64,000 nt of DNA from Chryseobacterium gleum. GTDB lineage: Bacteria > Bacteroidota > Bacteroidia > Flavobacteriales_D > Crocinitomicaceae. The DNA is taken from the NCBI GenBank assembly GCA_945897805.1, contig CAMDFX010000007.1:1-64000 (forward strand). Reading direction: 5' to 3'. A program made the position numbers and the translations under genes. Shown in pieces: positions 55,817-64,000 of this stretch (position 1 is its first letter; each line of letters begins with the position of its first letter). The notes under the pieces are model-generated. The model was not told where the DNA came from and did no database searches. It was given only the letters and a program-made list of their open reading frames with translations.

Positions 55817-56887
55817 ATGAGCAAAAAGATTTATTTCATCGTTCCCTATCCGCATCAAGAAGCGCCTTCTCAACGGTTTCGTTTTGAGCAATATTTTGAT
55901 TTTTTAGAAGCGAATGGTTTTGAAGTTGAAATTTATCCTTTTATCAATCAATTGACGTGGAAAACCCTTTATGGAGAAGGCAAAGTTTTCAAAAAAACTT
56001 GGGGAATTTTGATGAGTTTTTTCCGACGTTTTACCTTGTTATTCAAACTTCATAAAGCTGATTATATTTTCATTCATCGCGAAGCTGCGCATATTGGACC
56101 ACCTATTTTTGAATGGATTATCGCAAAAGTATTGCAAAGAAAATATATTTATGATTTTGATGATGCTATTTGGTTACCGAATTACAGTGAATCAAATGCG
56201 AAATTTCACCGTTTAAAGGCTTATTGGAAAGTTCGATATTGTATGAAATGGGCGAGCCAAATCACGGCAGGAAATGCTTATTTGGCCGATTATGCTCGAC
56301 AATATAATCAAAATGTGCAAATAATTCCAACAACAATAGATACTGAGAATCACCACAATATTATGACGAATCAAGAATCCGCGGAATTGACAATTGGTTG
56401 GACAGGAACACATACCACAATGCATTATTTAGATGAATTAATTCCTGTGTTGAAAAAGTTAGAACAAAAATACACTTTTACTTTCCTGGTGATTTCAAAT
56501 CAATCAAATGAATTCGATTTGAAATCTTTGAAATTTGTAAAGTGGAATAAACAGAGTGAAATAGAAGATTTAGCGAGTATTAACATTGGAGTAATGCCTC
56601 TAAAAAAAGACATTTGGTCAGAGGGTAAATGTGGATTTAAAGGATTGCAATATATGGCTTTGGAGATTCCAACAGTCATGTCTCCTGTCGGCGTCAATTC
56701 AACAATAGTTCAAAGTGGGATCAATGGATTTTTGGCTGAAAGTCATGAAGAATGGTATGCGGTATTAGAAAAATTAATAATGGATAAGCAATTGCGTTTT
56801 AAAATTGGAAAATCTGGTAAATTACGAATTGAAGAAGCTTATTCAGTACTAGCAAATCAAGAGAAATATCTAGAATTATTTATTTGA
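55817..56887 (+). CDS. Glycosyltransferase family 4-like
   Basis: A 356-residue GT-B-type protein and the last gene of the glycan locus. The N-terminus FIVPYPHQEAPSQRFRFEQY replaces the usual glycine loop. YIFIHREAAHIGPPIFEW and YDFDDAIWLP are subgroup motifs, and the donor half shows IGWTGTHTTMHYLDELIPVL and GKCGFKGLQYMALEIPTVM with a partial E-x7-E. It has its own -7 box upstream. Confidence 0.85.
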   Translation: MSKKIYFIVPYPHQEAPSQRFRFEQYFDFLEANGFEVEIYPFINQLTWKTLYGEGKVFKKTWGILMSFFRRFTLLFKLHKADYIFIHREAAHIGPPIFEWIIAKVLQRKYIYDFDDAIWLPNYSESNAKFHRLKAYWKVRYCMKWASQITAGNAYLADYARQYNQNVQIIPTTIDTENHHNIMTNQESAELTIGWTGTHTTMHYLDELIPVLKKLEQKYTFTFLVISNQSNEFDLKSLKFVKWNKQSEIEDLASINIGVMPLKKDIWSEGKCGFKGLQYMALEIPTVMSPVGVNSTIVQSGINGFLAESHEEWYAVLEKLIMDKQLRFKIGKSGKLRIEEAYSVLANQEKYLELFI

Positions 56888-57069
56888 TGTATGATTTCAG
56901 CGAAATTTTTTTTCTGAAGGTTATATTTTTGAGGAAAAAATTATGTTCGGTGGCTAGTTTTTGACTAGAATAGTATTTATTGATTTCAAATCAGAATACT
57001 TCTGTAAATGGCTGGAGGTAGTGTTTGGAGATTAAGTATGTTGATCGATATGATGAAAATACAACTGCT

Positions 57070-57087
57070 TATCGCAATATTGCGATA
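57070..57087. promoter_or_regulatory. Palindromic operator 1 (18 bp)
   Basis: TATCGCAATATTGCGATA is a perfect 18-bp palindrome. Its core CGCAATATTGCG recurs at operator 2, with 41 bp between centres (about four helical turns). Confidence 0.8.
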
Positions 57088-57110
57088 TTCCTTTTTTAGG
57101 TTGAACTACT

Positions 57111-57128
57111 TTTCGCAATATTGCGAAA
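57111..57128. promoter_or_regulatory. Palindromic operator 2 (18 bp)
   Basis: TTTCGCAATATTGCGAAA is a perfect 18-bp palindrome sharing the 12-bp core of operator 1 and lying 87 bases before the ArsR-type start codon. Probably bound by that regulator. Confidence 0.8.
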
Positions 57129-57214
57129 TTGCATTATTACGAAAAGTTTTTCAAATTATTGTAAAATTGAATAATTTGTATTACCTTAGATTATCATCTT
57201 TAACTATTAGACCC

Positions 57215-57607
57215 ATGGGCAGCACTAAAAACCACATCCACACGCGTGAACACATTGAACTCGCAAAACTCTTCAAAGCGCTTGCACATCCTGCAAGAAT
57301 AGCAATTGTCGAAAATCTATTAAAGCATAAAAGATTAAATGGGACTGATTTAAAATTCTACGTTCAATTAGCACAGTCAACCATATCTGAACATGTCCGA
57401 ATTCTGGAAGATGCAGGAATTTTACAAGTCAATGTTGAAGGAAACAAAACTTACTATCACGTAAAGAAAATCGCTTTAGATCAAATAACTTGTTATATTC
57501 AGTATCTTGTAGAGCAGGTTGATGAAAAGTTTCAGCTTGGCTTTAACTTATTTCAGAAAAGAGATCCTTATATATCGAAATTATATGGTAGGACATATCA
57601 AACTTAA
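57215..57607 (+). CDS. ArsR/SmtB-family transcriptional regulator
   Basis: A 130-residue winged-helix repressor-type protein. LAKLFKALAHPARIAIVENL is the family's helix 1-2 region and QLAQSTISEHVRILEDAGIL is the recognition helix with the usual S-x-S-x-H layout. There is no CxC metal site in the recognition helix (as in ArsR), so the signal may be redox, a small molecule or another metal site. ATG at 57215 gives the family size. Two palindromes upstream imply self-repression. No co-transcribed target gene is visible: purL is on the other strand. Confidence 0.9.
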   Translation: MGSTKNHIHTREHIELAKLFKALAHPARIAIVENLLKHKRLNGTDLKFYVQLAQSTISEHVRILEDAGILQVNVEGNKTYYHVKKIALDQITCYIQYLVEQVDEKFQLGFNLFQKRDPYISKLYGRTYQT

Positions 57608-57640
57608 TTAAGTTGCTTGTATGAAAATTATTCAATTAGC

Positions 57641-59878
57641 TTATTTTTCTAAGTAGGTTTCTAAAGCGTTGTCATAAATATCTTTTGCTTCAGCGCAAAA
57701 ACCATAATGATCTTCATCGATCATGAATTTACCTTTTGTAACATGGCCAAGTAGCGTGTATGTAACATTTGATGACATCATATATTCGATGAAATCTTCC
57801 TCTTGCTCTTCACTTACAGTAACAACCACTCGACTTTGTGCTTCGCCAAACAAGAATGCATCTTCTCGCACTTCTGAATCAGTTACAATATCAAATCCTA
57901 AACCTCTAGGGAATGACATTTCAGCTAATGTAATGAATAATCCACCATCTGCACAATCGTGGGCGGCATTAATCATTTGATTATAAATCAAACCTTTCAA
58001 TATATCTTGCAATTCAAATTCTTTCTCTAAATCAAAATAGGGTGCAGGTGAAGCTTGAACATTGTGGTATGATGCCAAATATTCTGAAGAACTAATGCAA
58101 TCTACATTATCTCCCAAAATGAAAATCAAATCACCTTTTTGTTTAAAATCAAAGGTCATGATTTTCTCTTTGTCATCTACCAAGCCAATCATGCCAATTG
58201 TTGGAGTAGGAAAAACAGGCGTTTCAATCCCATTGACCACAGATTGATTGTAGAAAGAAACATTTCCGCCAGTTACGGGCGTTTCAAACTTCAAACAAGC
58301 TTTTGACATACCTTTAATTGCACCAACAAATTGCCAATAAGATTCAGGATTGTATGGATTTCCAAAATTTAAACAGTTTGTAATTGCGCTTGGATTTCCT
58401 CCAGCACAAACGATATTTCTTGCTGCTTCTGAAACGGCAATCATGGTTCCGATTTCAGGGTCTGCGTTAACGTATCGTGAGTTGCAGTCAACAGTCATGG
58501 CTAATGCGCGGTTCGAACCTTTGATGTTCACAACGGCAGCATCAGAAGGACGATTGGTTGTCATTGTTTTTGTTCCAACCATAGAATCATATTGTTCATA
58601 GACCCATTTTTTGGATGCAATATTTGGATTTTGTAATAAATATAAAGCAACTTCCTTCAGATCTTCTGGCTGTTCAATTTGATCAATATTAAATTTTTTA
58701 TATTCCTGGTAATAAGCAGGTTCTTTATATTCTCTTTCGTTTTGAGGCGCTCCTCCACCGAGAACTAGTGATTCAGCTGGTACATCACCAACAATTTCAC
58801 CATTCATGAAATATCGCACTCTACCGCCTTCTGTTACAACACCAATCTCTTCAGCGTGTAAATCCCATTTATCAAAAATCGATTTTACAACACTTTCTTC
58901 TCCTTTTTTGACAACAACCAACATTCGCTCTTGAGATTCAGATAATAAAATCTCGTAGGGCAACATGTTTTCTTGTCTTGTAGGTACACGATCTAGGTGA
59001 ATGTCCATTCCAACACCACCGCCGGCGCTCATTTCGTTGGTAGAACAAGTAATTCCAGCTGCTCCCATGTCTTGCATGCCGACAATCGCATTTGTTTCAG
59101 ATAATTCCATTGTTGCTTCCAATAATAGTTTTTCCAAAAATGGATCACCGACTTGAACAGAGGGTAAATCAGACACAGAATCTTCTGTAATATCTTTAGA
59201 AGCAAATGCAGCTCCCGCAATTCCGTCTTTGCCAGTAGCCGCGCCTACTATATATACAGGATTCCCTGGACCTTTCGCTTTCGCTGAAATAACTTTTTTT
59301 GTATCAATAATTCCTGCTGAAAAAGCATTCACGAGCGGGTTTTGATTGTAAGATTTGTCAAAGAACACTTCACCCCCAACCGTTGGAATTCCAAAAGCAT
59401 TCCCATAGTGAGAAATACCTTTAACAACTCCTTTGACCAACCATTTTGTTCTGTCTTGAGAAATGTCTCCAAAACGCAATGAATTCAATTGAGCAATCGG
59501 GCGAGCACCCATCGTGAAAATATCCCGGTTGATTCCTCCAACTCCTGTTGCTGCTCCTTGATATGGTTCCAAAGCACTTGGATGATTGTGAGATTCGATT
59601 TTAAAAACACAACCAATTCCATCACCCAAATCAACTAAACCAGCATTTTCCTCACCGGCTTTAACCAACATGTGAGGGCCATCTTTAGGTAATTGTTTTA
59701 ACCAAAAAATTGAATTTTTGTAAGAGCAATGCTCTGACCACATCACAGAATATACGCTCGTTTCGGTAAAGTTTGGAGTTCGACCAAGGATTTCCTTAAT
59801 CATTTCAAATTCTTCAGGACGTAATCCCAATTCAACAGCTTGTTCCAACGTGGCTTCTTGATGTAATGCACTTTCCAT
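57641..59878 (-). CDS. purL: Phosphoribosylformylglycinamidine synthase, small-type subunit II
   Basis: PurL catalyses the ATP- and ammonia-dependent fourth step of purine synthesis. At 745 residues it is the Bacillus-type subunit that works with separate PurQ and PurS. Visible landmarks are [67 protein letters not shown] and the second half [14 protein letters not shown]. The expected partner genes are not adjacent. It is likely transcribed alone. Confidence 0.96.
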   Translation of the reverse strand: MESALHQEATLEQAVELGLRPEEFEMIKEILGRTPNFTETSVYSVMWSEHCSYKNSIFWLKQLPKDGPHMLVKAGEENAGLVDLGDGIGCVFKIESHNHPSALEPYQGAATGVGGINRDIFTMGARPIAQLNSLRFGDISQDRTKWLVKGVVKGISHYGNAFGIPTVGGEVFFDKSYNQNPLVNAFSAGIIDTKKVISAKAKGPGNPVYIVGAATGKDGIAGAAFASKDITEDSVSDLPSVQVGDPFLEKLLLEATMELSETNAIVGMQDMGAAGITCSTNEMSAGGGVGMDIHLDRVPTRQENMLPYEILLSESQERMLVVVKKGEESVVKSIFDKWDLHAEEIGVVTEGGRVRYFMNGEIVGDVPAESLVLGGGAPQNEREYKEPAYYQEYKKFNIDQIEQPEDLKEVALYLLQNPNIASKKWVYEQYDSMVGTKTMTTNRPSDAAVVNIKGSNRALAMTVDCNSRYVNADPEIGTMIAVSEAARNIVCAGGNPSAITNCLNFGNPYNPESYWQFVGAIKGMSKACLKFETPVTGGNVSFYNQSVVNGIETPVFPTPTIGMIGLVDDKEKIMTFDFKQKGDLIFILGDNVDCISSSEYLASYHNVQASPAPYFDLEKEFELQDILKGLIYNQMINAAHDCADGGLFITLAEMSFPRGLGFDIVTDSEVREDAFLFGEAQSRVVVTVSEEQEEDFIEYMMSSNVTYTLLGHVTKGKFMIDEDHYGFCAEAKDIYDNALETYLEK

Positions 59879-60012
59879 AAAATTCCAAAATAGTTCTACA
59901 AAAGTAGCAATAAGGAATGAAAAGGAATTGCAAAATTTGAGATTTACACGGTTAAAATTTTCAACAAGTTGTCAAACATTCCCAATTCTCTAGTTCGTTA
60001 TTCAATAATTTG

Positions 60013-60020
60013 TAATTTTG
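60013..60020 (+). promoter_or_regulatory. -7 promoter element TAATTTTG of def
   Basis: Exact TAnnTTTG match 17 bases before the ATG at 60038. It lies inside a longer open frame that starts at TTG 59969, which is one reason to reject that start. Confidence 0.7.
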
Positions 60021-60037
60021 CACTTCAATATTTTAAA

Positions 60038-60631
60038 ATGATTTTACCTATTGTTGCATACGGGGATCCAGTTCTCAAAAAAGAGGCAGAGGAGATAGTC
60101 AAAGATTATCCTGGCTTGGATCAGTTGATTGAAGACATGTTTGAGACGATGTACAATGCTTCTGGTGTTGGTATAGCTGCGCCTCAAATTGGTCGTTCGA
60201 TTCGATTATTTGTTGTTGATGGAAGTCCTTTTGCAGAAGATGATGAAGATGAACCAGACCCAAAGTCTACAGGGATGAATGGATTTAAGAAGGTTTTCAT
60301 CAATCCAATTATCACAGAGGAAAAAGGGGACGAATGGGGTTTCAATGAAGGCTGTTTGAGTATACCTAAAATTAGAGAAGAGGTATATCGCCATGATACG
60401 ATTCAGATTTCATATTTTGATGAAAATTGGAAATATCATGAAGAGAATTTTGAAGGTTACAAAGCGAGAATTATTCAACACGAATATGACCACATTGAAG
60501 GAATTTTGTTTACTGATCACTTATCTGTGCTTAAAAGAAAATTGTTGACGAAAAAGTTGTCAAATATTTCAAAAGGCGAAATTGTAGTTGATTATAAGAT
60601 GAAATTTCCAGCAATCAAAAAAGGACGATAA
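60038..60631 (+). CDS. def: Peptide deformylase
   Basis: Def removes the formyl group from new polypeptides. The three signature blocks are GVGIAAPQIG (about 43-52), EGCLSIP with metal ligand Cys106, and QHEYDHIEG with His138, Glu139 and His142. An acidic insertion EDDEDEPDPKS (about 57-67) is of the sort seen in Bacteroidota deformylases. ATG at 60038 gives 197 residues. The lipoprotein gene starts 19 bases later. Confidence 0.96.
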   Translation: MILPIVAYGDPVLKKEAEEIVKDYPGLDQLIEDMFETMYNASGVGIAAPQIGRSIRLFVVDGSPFAEDDEDEPDPKSTGMNGFKKVFINPIITEEKGDEWGFNEGCLSIPKIREEVYRHDTIQISYFDENWKYHEENFEGYKARIIQHEYDHIEGILFTDHLSVLKRKLLTKKLSNISKGEIVVDYKMKFPAIKKGR

Positions 60632-60650
60632 TATTTTCAAAATTTTCAAT

Positions 60651-61217
60651 ATGTTTAAATTCATTATTTTATCTGTTTTAATAATTGGTTTAGTAAGTTG
60701 CGCAGGCACAAAAACTGAAAATGCTGACGGTTCGCCAACGATTGAAAAATTGAAGTCTGATATTCAACTAATCGACGATAGCTTGAAGGTTTATTATCAG
60801 CAGGTAATGAACAATCAAATTGAAAGTGTTCCAAATGATGCAATTCAAAAAACTATTGATGCGCATTTGACATTTTACCATTATTATCCCAAAGATGAAT
60901 TTTCAGCTGAATGTTTAGATAAAGTTCATCAGTTGTATCTTCAACAAAAACTGTATGTGAAATCAGTTGAAATTGCTGATACTTTATTGATTGAATTTCC
61001 AAATTATAAAGGTAAAAAAGATGTTTTATACAGCATCGCAACAACCTATGATTTCATGTTGAATGATATAGCAAAGGCTAGGGAATACTACGAAAAGTTG
61101 TTAGAAATTCCCAAATTAGACAAGGAAACCAGAGAGAATATTTCGTCAAGAGTCAAATTAATGGGAATGTCGTTGGAAGAAATGATTGAATTTCAGAATA
61201 AAAAGAAATCAAAGTAG
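60651..61217 (+). CDS. TPR-type lipoprotein of unknown function
   Basis: A 188-residue protein with a lipoprotein signal peptide: the lipobox LVSC puts the modified Cys at residue 17. The remainder is alpha-helical and TPR-like, with two to three repeat units (about 95-175, SVEIADTLLIEFPNYKGKK, AREYYEKLLEIPK), reminiscent of YfiO/BamD-type repeats but much shorter. It is probably an inner- or outer-membrane anchored periplasmic protein. It follows def closely and may share its transcript. Confidence 0.78.
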   Translation: MFKFIILSVLIIGLVSCAGTKTENADGSPTIEKLKSDIQLIDDSLKVYYQQVMNNQIESVPNDAIQKTIDAHLTFYHYYPKDEFSAECLDKVHQLYLQQKLYVKSVEIADTLLIEFPNYKGKKDVLYSIATTYDFMLNDIAKAREYYEKLLEIPKLDKETRENISSRVKLMGMSLEEMIEFQNKKKSK

Positions 61218-61308
61218 TAATTCAGTTAACATTTTGTTAAATACAAACAACTAATTCAAAGTTTTTACATCTTTGATAAATAATTAGAAACTTAATAAAA
61301 TAAATAAG

Positions 61309-61731
61309 ATGAAAAGTGTAATGTTATCAATCATGTTTGTTGCTGTTGCAATGATTTCAAATGAAGCGAAAGCGCAAGCAAAAATGGATTTCAAAAAAGA
61401 AGTGCATGATTATGGGAATATTAAAAATGGAGCAAATGGTACTTGTACTTTTGAGTTTACAAATACAGGAAATGCACCATTAATCATTTCAAATGCTGCA
61501 GGTTCTTGCGGCTGCACTGTGCCAACTTGGCCAAAAGAGCCAATTGCTCCAGGGGCAAAAGGTGAAATCATAGTAAAATACGATACAAAAAGAACAGGTG
61601 AATTTACTAAAACTGTTACTTTAACATCAAATGGTACTGAAGCCTCAAAAGTTTTGACAATCAAAGGAAATGTTGCTGCTCCTGTTGAAGGATCTTCCCC
61701 GGTAAATACTTCTGGCGCCCCAAGTCACTAA
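61309..61731 (+). CDS. DUF1573 protein, copy 1
   Basis: A secreted Ig-like protein of 140 residues. The signal peptide ends near AKAQA (residue 24). The body starts MDFKKEVHDYGNIKNGANGT and contains the DUF1573 signature FEFTNTGNAPLIISNAAGSC with a C-G-C pair, then APGAKGEIIVKYDTKRTGEF. Members are common in Bacteroidota but of unknown function. CATCTTTG at 61268-61275 is one base off a -7 box. A terminator follows. Confidence 0.9.
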   Translation: MKSVMLSIMFVAVAMISNEAKAQAKMDFKKEVHDYGNIKNGANGTCTFEFTNTGNAPLIISNAAGSCGCTVPTWPKEPIAPGAKGEIIVKYDTKRTGEFTKTVTLTSNGTEASKVLTIKGNVAAPVEGSSPVNTSGAPSH

Positions 61732-61748
61732 GAAATAATTAGATTTTT

Positions 61749-61782
61749 AAATCCGCTTCATTTTTTGAAGCGGATTTTTTTT
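61749..61782 (+). terminator. Intrinsic terminator after DUF1573 copy 1
   Basis: The stem AAATCCGCTTC/GAAGCGGATTT (11 bp, perfect) with a 6-base loop runs into eight T residues. Confidence 0.95.
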
Positions 61783-61842
61783 GCTCGAAATTTCATATCG
61801 TTAACGATGTGTTAAATACATTTTACATTCACAAAAGAGTTT

Positions 61843-61850
61843 TATCTTTG
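61843..61850 (+). promoter_or_regulatory. -7 promoter element TATCTTTG of DUF1573 copy 2
   Basis: Exact TAnnTTTG match 38 bases before the ATG at 61889. With the terminator at 61749 it separates copies 1 and 2 into different transcripts. Confidence 0.7.
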
Positions 61851-61888
61851 ATTCAAAGAAATTTTAAATAGACTTAAAAATAAAAAAG

Positions 61889-62329
61889 ATGAAGAGTTTA
61901 GTTTTATCAATTATGTTTGTTGCTACGGCAATGATTTCAAACAAAGTGGCTGCGCAAATCGAAAACGGAGCAAAAATTGACTTTAGCAAAGAAGTTCATG
62001 ACTATGGTAACATTAAAAATGGTGCAAATGGTACTTGTACTTTTGAATTCACAAATACTGGAAATGCTCCATTGATTATTTCTAAAGCACAAGGTTCTTG
62101 CGGTTGTACTGTACCATCTTGGCCAAAAGAGCCAATTGCTCCAGGTGCAAAAGGTGTGATTTCTGTCAAATACGATACTAAAAGAGCAGGTGCAATTAAT
62201 AAAAATGTAACAATTACTTCCAACGCTGTAAATGAGCCTAATAAAGTGATTCGTATCAAAGGAAATGTTGCTCCAGCTCCAGAAGGTGCTTCTCCAGTGA
62301 ACAATGCTGGTGCGCCAAATAACAACTAG
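61889..62329 (+). CDS. DUF1573 protein, copy 2
   Basis: This 146-residue protein is nearly identical to copy 1 across KEVHDYGNIKNGANGTC, FTNTGNAPLIIS and GSCGCTVPxWPKEPIAPGAK, and the DNA is also very similar there. The signal peptide ends near VAAQ. It differs mainly in the C-terminal half and in a short insert, IENGA, after the cleavage site. A recent tandem duplication is the simplest reading. Confidence 0.9.
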   Translation: MKSLVLSIMFVATAMISNKVAAQIENGAKIDFSKEVHDYGNIKNGANGTCTFEFTNTGNAPLIISKAQGSCGCTVPSWPKEPIAPGAKGVISVKYDTKRAGAINKNVTITSNAVNEPNKVIRIKGNVAPAPEGASPVNNAGAPNNN

Positions 62330-62330
62330 A

Positions 62331-62705
62331 ATGAAGTCTTTACTGACAATCATAATAACTTTAAGTTCCGCCCTTGGCTTTTGTCAGGAGGCGGAATTTT
62401 TTTTTAAGCAAAAGACATATAAATTTCCTAAAACCAAAGAAGGTCAGCATTTGAGTCATTACTTTGTGTTTACAAATACAGGCAATGCACCTTTGAAAAT
62501 TAATTCCTATGTGGTCGAGTGCCATTGCACCGAATTGATTTTTCCACCCTACGAAATACAACCTGGCAAAACAGATTCGGTACTTCTGAAATTTGATACC
62601 AACGGAAAATACTTCGCCCAAGATAGAAATGTGATTATTTCTTCCAACGCCAAGAAAAAAGAAACAATTCTCAGATTCAAAGTTTTCGTAGAACCAAAAG
62701 GGTAG
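62331..62705 (+). CDS. DUF1573 protein, divergent copy 3
   Basis: A 124-residue protein that starts 1 base after the stop of copy 2. The signal peptide ends near LGFCQ. FVFTNTGNAPLKINSYVVEC is retained, the Cys pair is C-H-C rather than C-G-C, and YEIQPGKTDSVLLKFDTNGK aligns with the other copies. The proline-rich C-terminal tail of copies 1 and 2 is absent. Tight spacing implies co-translation with copy 2. Confidence 0.88.
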   Translation: MKSLLTIIITLSSALGFCQEAEFFFKQKTYKFPKTKEGQHLSHYFVFTNTGNAPLKINSYVVECHCTELIFPPYEIQPGKTDSVLLKFDTNGKYFAQDRNVIISSNAKKKETILRFKVFVEPKG

Positions 62706-62757
62706 TTTTAGACCAATTCTGTCAACTCTATTTAGGGAAGTACAGATATCCTCTGTC

Positions 62758-62799
62758 TAATGTCTTTTGTTTAATGTCTTTTGTGTAATGTCTTCTGTC
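62758..62799 (+). repeat. Three tandem copies of a 14-bp unit
   Basis: Copies at 62758, 62772 and 62786 read TAATGTCTTTTGTT, TAATGTCTTTTGTG and TAATGTCTTCTGTC. They lie in the promoter region of the rhodanese gene, just before its -7 box. Confidence 0.85.
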
Positions 62800-62815
62800 C
62801 TAAAAGCAAAATAAC

Positions 62816-62823
62816 TATCTTCG
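62816..62823 (+). promoter_or_regulatory. Probable -7 promoter element of the rhodanese gene
   Basis: TATCTTCG is one mismatch from TAnnTTTG and lies 14 bases before the ATG at 62838. Confidence 0.5.
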
Positions 62824-62837
62824 CAAAAAAAAATAAT

Positions 62838-63143
62838 ATGCATTTTATTTCGGTAACAGATTTGAAGCAGCAATTAGATAACAAAACGAATCTTTTTTTA
62901 CTCGATATTAGAGAAAATTATGAGCGTGATGCAGCTTCTATTCCTTCCAAACACATTCCAATGGATGAGGTTTGCGGACATCTAAACAATTTTCCTTCTG
63001 ATCAACAAATTATTTTAATGTGCAACAGCGGCAAACGAGCTGAAGCATTGGCTAATTTATTGGAAACCGAATTTAATCAACCGAACTTAGTTGTGCTTGA
63101 AGGCGGAATAGCGGCTTGGATAGAACAATTTGGACAAAACTAA
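62838..63143 (+). CDS. Rhodanese-like sulfurtransferase domain protein
   Basis: A single-domain rhodanese of 101 residues. LFLLDIRENYERDAASIP and the active-site loop LMCNSGKRAEAL, with Cys62 as the expected sulfur acceptor, are typical of GlpE/PspE-type enzymes. ATG at 62838 gives the usual start a few residues before the first strand; a frame from 62781 adds 19 residues across the promoter. The DedA gene follows by 21 bases. Confidence 0.9.
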   Translation: MHFISVTDLKQQLDNKTNLFLLDIRENYERDAASIPSKHIPMDEVCGHLNNFPSDQQIILMCNSGKRAEALANLLETEFNQPNLVVLEGGIAAWIEQFGQN

Positions 63144-63164
63144 TCTCAAATTAATTCAATTTTT

Positions 63165-63821
63165 ATGGTAGAATTATTTCAACATCTGTTTCATTTAGAC
63201 TTTGATTGGATTGTCGAAAATTATTCCAATTCAATTTATGTCGTGCTTTTTCTGGTGATTTTTATCGAAACAGGATTGGTTGTAATGCCTTTTTTACCAG
63301 GTGATTCATTGCTTTTTACAGCTGGACTTTTCGCTGCCCCAACTGCAACTGGTGCCCCAGGACAGTTGAGCATTTTTTTACTTTTGGGATTATTAGTCGT
63401 CGCTGCTATTTTAGGTGACAATGTCAATTACTGGATCGGAAGAAAATTAGGATTAGGCGTTTTTAGCTGGAAGATAAAAGGTCGTCAGTTGGTGAAAAAA
63501 GAATACTTGGAGAAAACGGAAGCATTTTTCGATAAAAATGGCACCAAAGCAATCATTATGGCACGTTTCGTTCCTTTAGTGAGAACATTTACACCCTTTG
63601 CAGCTGGAGTCGGAAAAATGAATTACAAAAGGTTTTTAGCGTTTGATGTAGTTGGCGGTTTTTTGTGGATTTTTAGTTTGACTTTGGCAGGATATTTTTT
63701 AGGAAATGTAGCTTGGATCAAAGAAAACATAGAGAAAGTTTGCTTAGGAATCATCTTTATTTCAGTTTTACCAATGTTAATAAGCCTAATTAAGACTAAA
63801 ATAAATTCCAAAAATGCTTAA
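63165..63821 (+). CDS. DedA-family (SNARE-associated/VTT) membrane protein
   Basis: A 218-residue integral membrane protein with about five to six helices. FIETGLVVMPFLPGDSLLF and the conserved GDNVNYWIGRKLG are DedA hallmarks, with the basic MARFVPLVRTFTPFAAGVGK containing the functionally important Arg residues. Family members move lipids between membrane leaflets, including undecaprenyl phosphate or phosphatidylethanolamine. It overlaps aroE by 8 bases. Confidence 0.93.
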   Translation: MVELFQHLFHLDFDWIVENYSNSIYVVLFLVIFIETGLVVMPFLPGDSLLFTAGLFAAPTATGAPGQLSIFLLLGLLVVAAILGDNVNYWIGRKLGLGVFSWKIKGRQLVKKEYLEKTEAFFDKNGTKAIIMARFVPLVRTFTPFAAGVGKMNYKRFLAFDVVGGFLWIFSLTLAGYFLGNVAWIKENIEKVCLGIIFISVLPMLISLIKTKINSKNA

Positions 63822-64000
63822 GTTTGGCTTGCTTGGTAAGAAATTAGATTATTCTTTTTCGAAAACGTTTTTCACAGATTTATTTGCCAAAAATGAGATT
63901 GATGCAAGCTATGAAAATATTGAAGTAGCCAATCTTTCTGAATGGTTTGAAGCCAAATGTTTTACAGATTTTTCTGGATTTAATGTTACGATTCCCTACA
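63814..64000 (+). CDS. aroE: Shikimate dehydrogenase, N-terminal part (runs off the window)
   Basis: The first 62 codons of AroE, which reduces 3-dehydroshikimate in aromatic amino acid synthesis. FGLLGKKLDYSFSKTFF and FSGFNVTIPY match the substrate-binding start of the enzyme, including the Ser residues and the N-V-T-x-P motif. The rest lies beyond the right edge. Confidence 0.92.
   Translation, partial: MLKFGLLGKKLDYSFSKTFFTDLFAKNEIDASYENIEVANLSEWFEAKCFTDFSGFNVTIPY

Larger units (their letters stand above)
56888..57214 (+). other. Regulatory gap upstream of the ArsR-type gene
   Basis: This 327-base stretch holds two palindromic operators (57070-57087 and 57111-57128). A frame opens at 57008 but it crosses both palindromes and has no family support. 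I see nothing recognisable in 56888-57069. TACCTTAG (57182-57189) is a weak -7 candidate, one mismatch from consensus. Confidence 0.6.

Noticed and set aside
32251-56887. The glycan locus as a mobile genetic island
   Set aside because: The genes look AT-rich by eye, but no integrase, transposase, tRNA target or flanking repeats were found. The case would need computed composition and comparison with relatives.
57008-57214. A longer ArsR-type protein starting at 57008
   Set aside because: The extra 69 residues run through both perfect palindromic operators and do not look like the family, which starts near 57215.
59969-60037. A longer deformylase from TTG 59969
   Set aside because: The extension contains the TAATTTTG promoter element, and the family starts with MILPIVAYGDP at 60038.
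62781-62837. A longer rhodanese from 62781
   Set aside because: The extension covers the 14-bp repeats and the probable -7 box.

Overview
The window is a stretch of chromosome from an AT-rich member of the Bacteroidota, most likely order Flavobacteriales and perhaps near Fluviicola/Crocinitomicaceae. The evidence is type IX secretion (T9SS) genes, a protein with a T9SS C-terminal sorting tail, repeated use of the Bacteroidota promoter element TAnnTTTG, almost no Shine-Dalgarno sequences, and a TonB receptor with a carboxypeptidase-like N-terminal domain. The genus is inference. Gene density is high, and no phage, transposase, tRNA or CRISPR array was seen.

Region 1 (1-15740) opens with the 3' end of a 5S rRNA and its terminator. 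It continues with a pseudouridine synthase, an ACMSD-type decarboxylase, hisS-hutH, a pterin carbinolamine dehydratase and an ECF sigma factor with a tiny membrane protein. An envelope block follows: PorP/SprF protein, a TPR-PD40-OmpA protein with an extra DUF1573-like end, a 938-residue T9SS cargo protein with four exact 51-residue repeats, a DUF1624-type acyltransferase and a family 9 glycosyltransferase.

Region 2 (15741-32178) is mostly housekeeping: an ABC-F ATPase, a transglutaminase-like protein, a TPR membrane protein, pruA, a TPP riboswitch in front of a TonB receptor (probable thiamine uptake), dnaK, a geranylgeranyl-reductase-like flavoprotein, a DoxX-like membrane protein, two tandem paralogues of unknown function, an LpxD-like acyltransferase and a SpoIIE-type phosphatase. 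A palindromic dispersed-type element flanked by 20-bp direct repeats lies at 19579-19740.

Region 3 (32251-56887) is a surface-polysaccharide locus. It has a polymerase-like membrane protein, an ABC exporter pair (Wzm/Wzt type, Wzt with a C-terminal glycan-binding extension), about ten glycosyltransferases, an acetyltransferase, a polysaccharide deacetylase, an O-acyltransferase and a FkbM methyltransferase. A HisH/HisF/WbpG-type trio, expected to put an acetamidino group on a sugar, is followed by an asparagine synthase. Genes overlap by a few bases and run mostly on the + strand, with one reversed glycosyltransferase. No initiating sugar-phosphate transferase is visible.

Region 4 (56888-64000) has an ArsR-type regulator behind two perfect 18-bp palindromes, purL, def, a lipoprotein, three consecutive DUF1573 proteins, a rhodanese, a DedA protein and the start of aroE.

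No single block is a clearly new system. The items most worth following are the glycan-amidination trio with a HisF that lacks its first catalytic Asp, the DUF1573 expansion with a shared C-x-C motif, the ABC-F protein with one ruined ATP site, and two genes whose -7 element ends 4 bases before the start codon.
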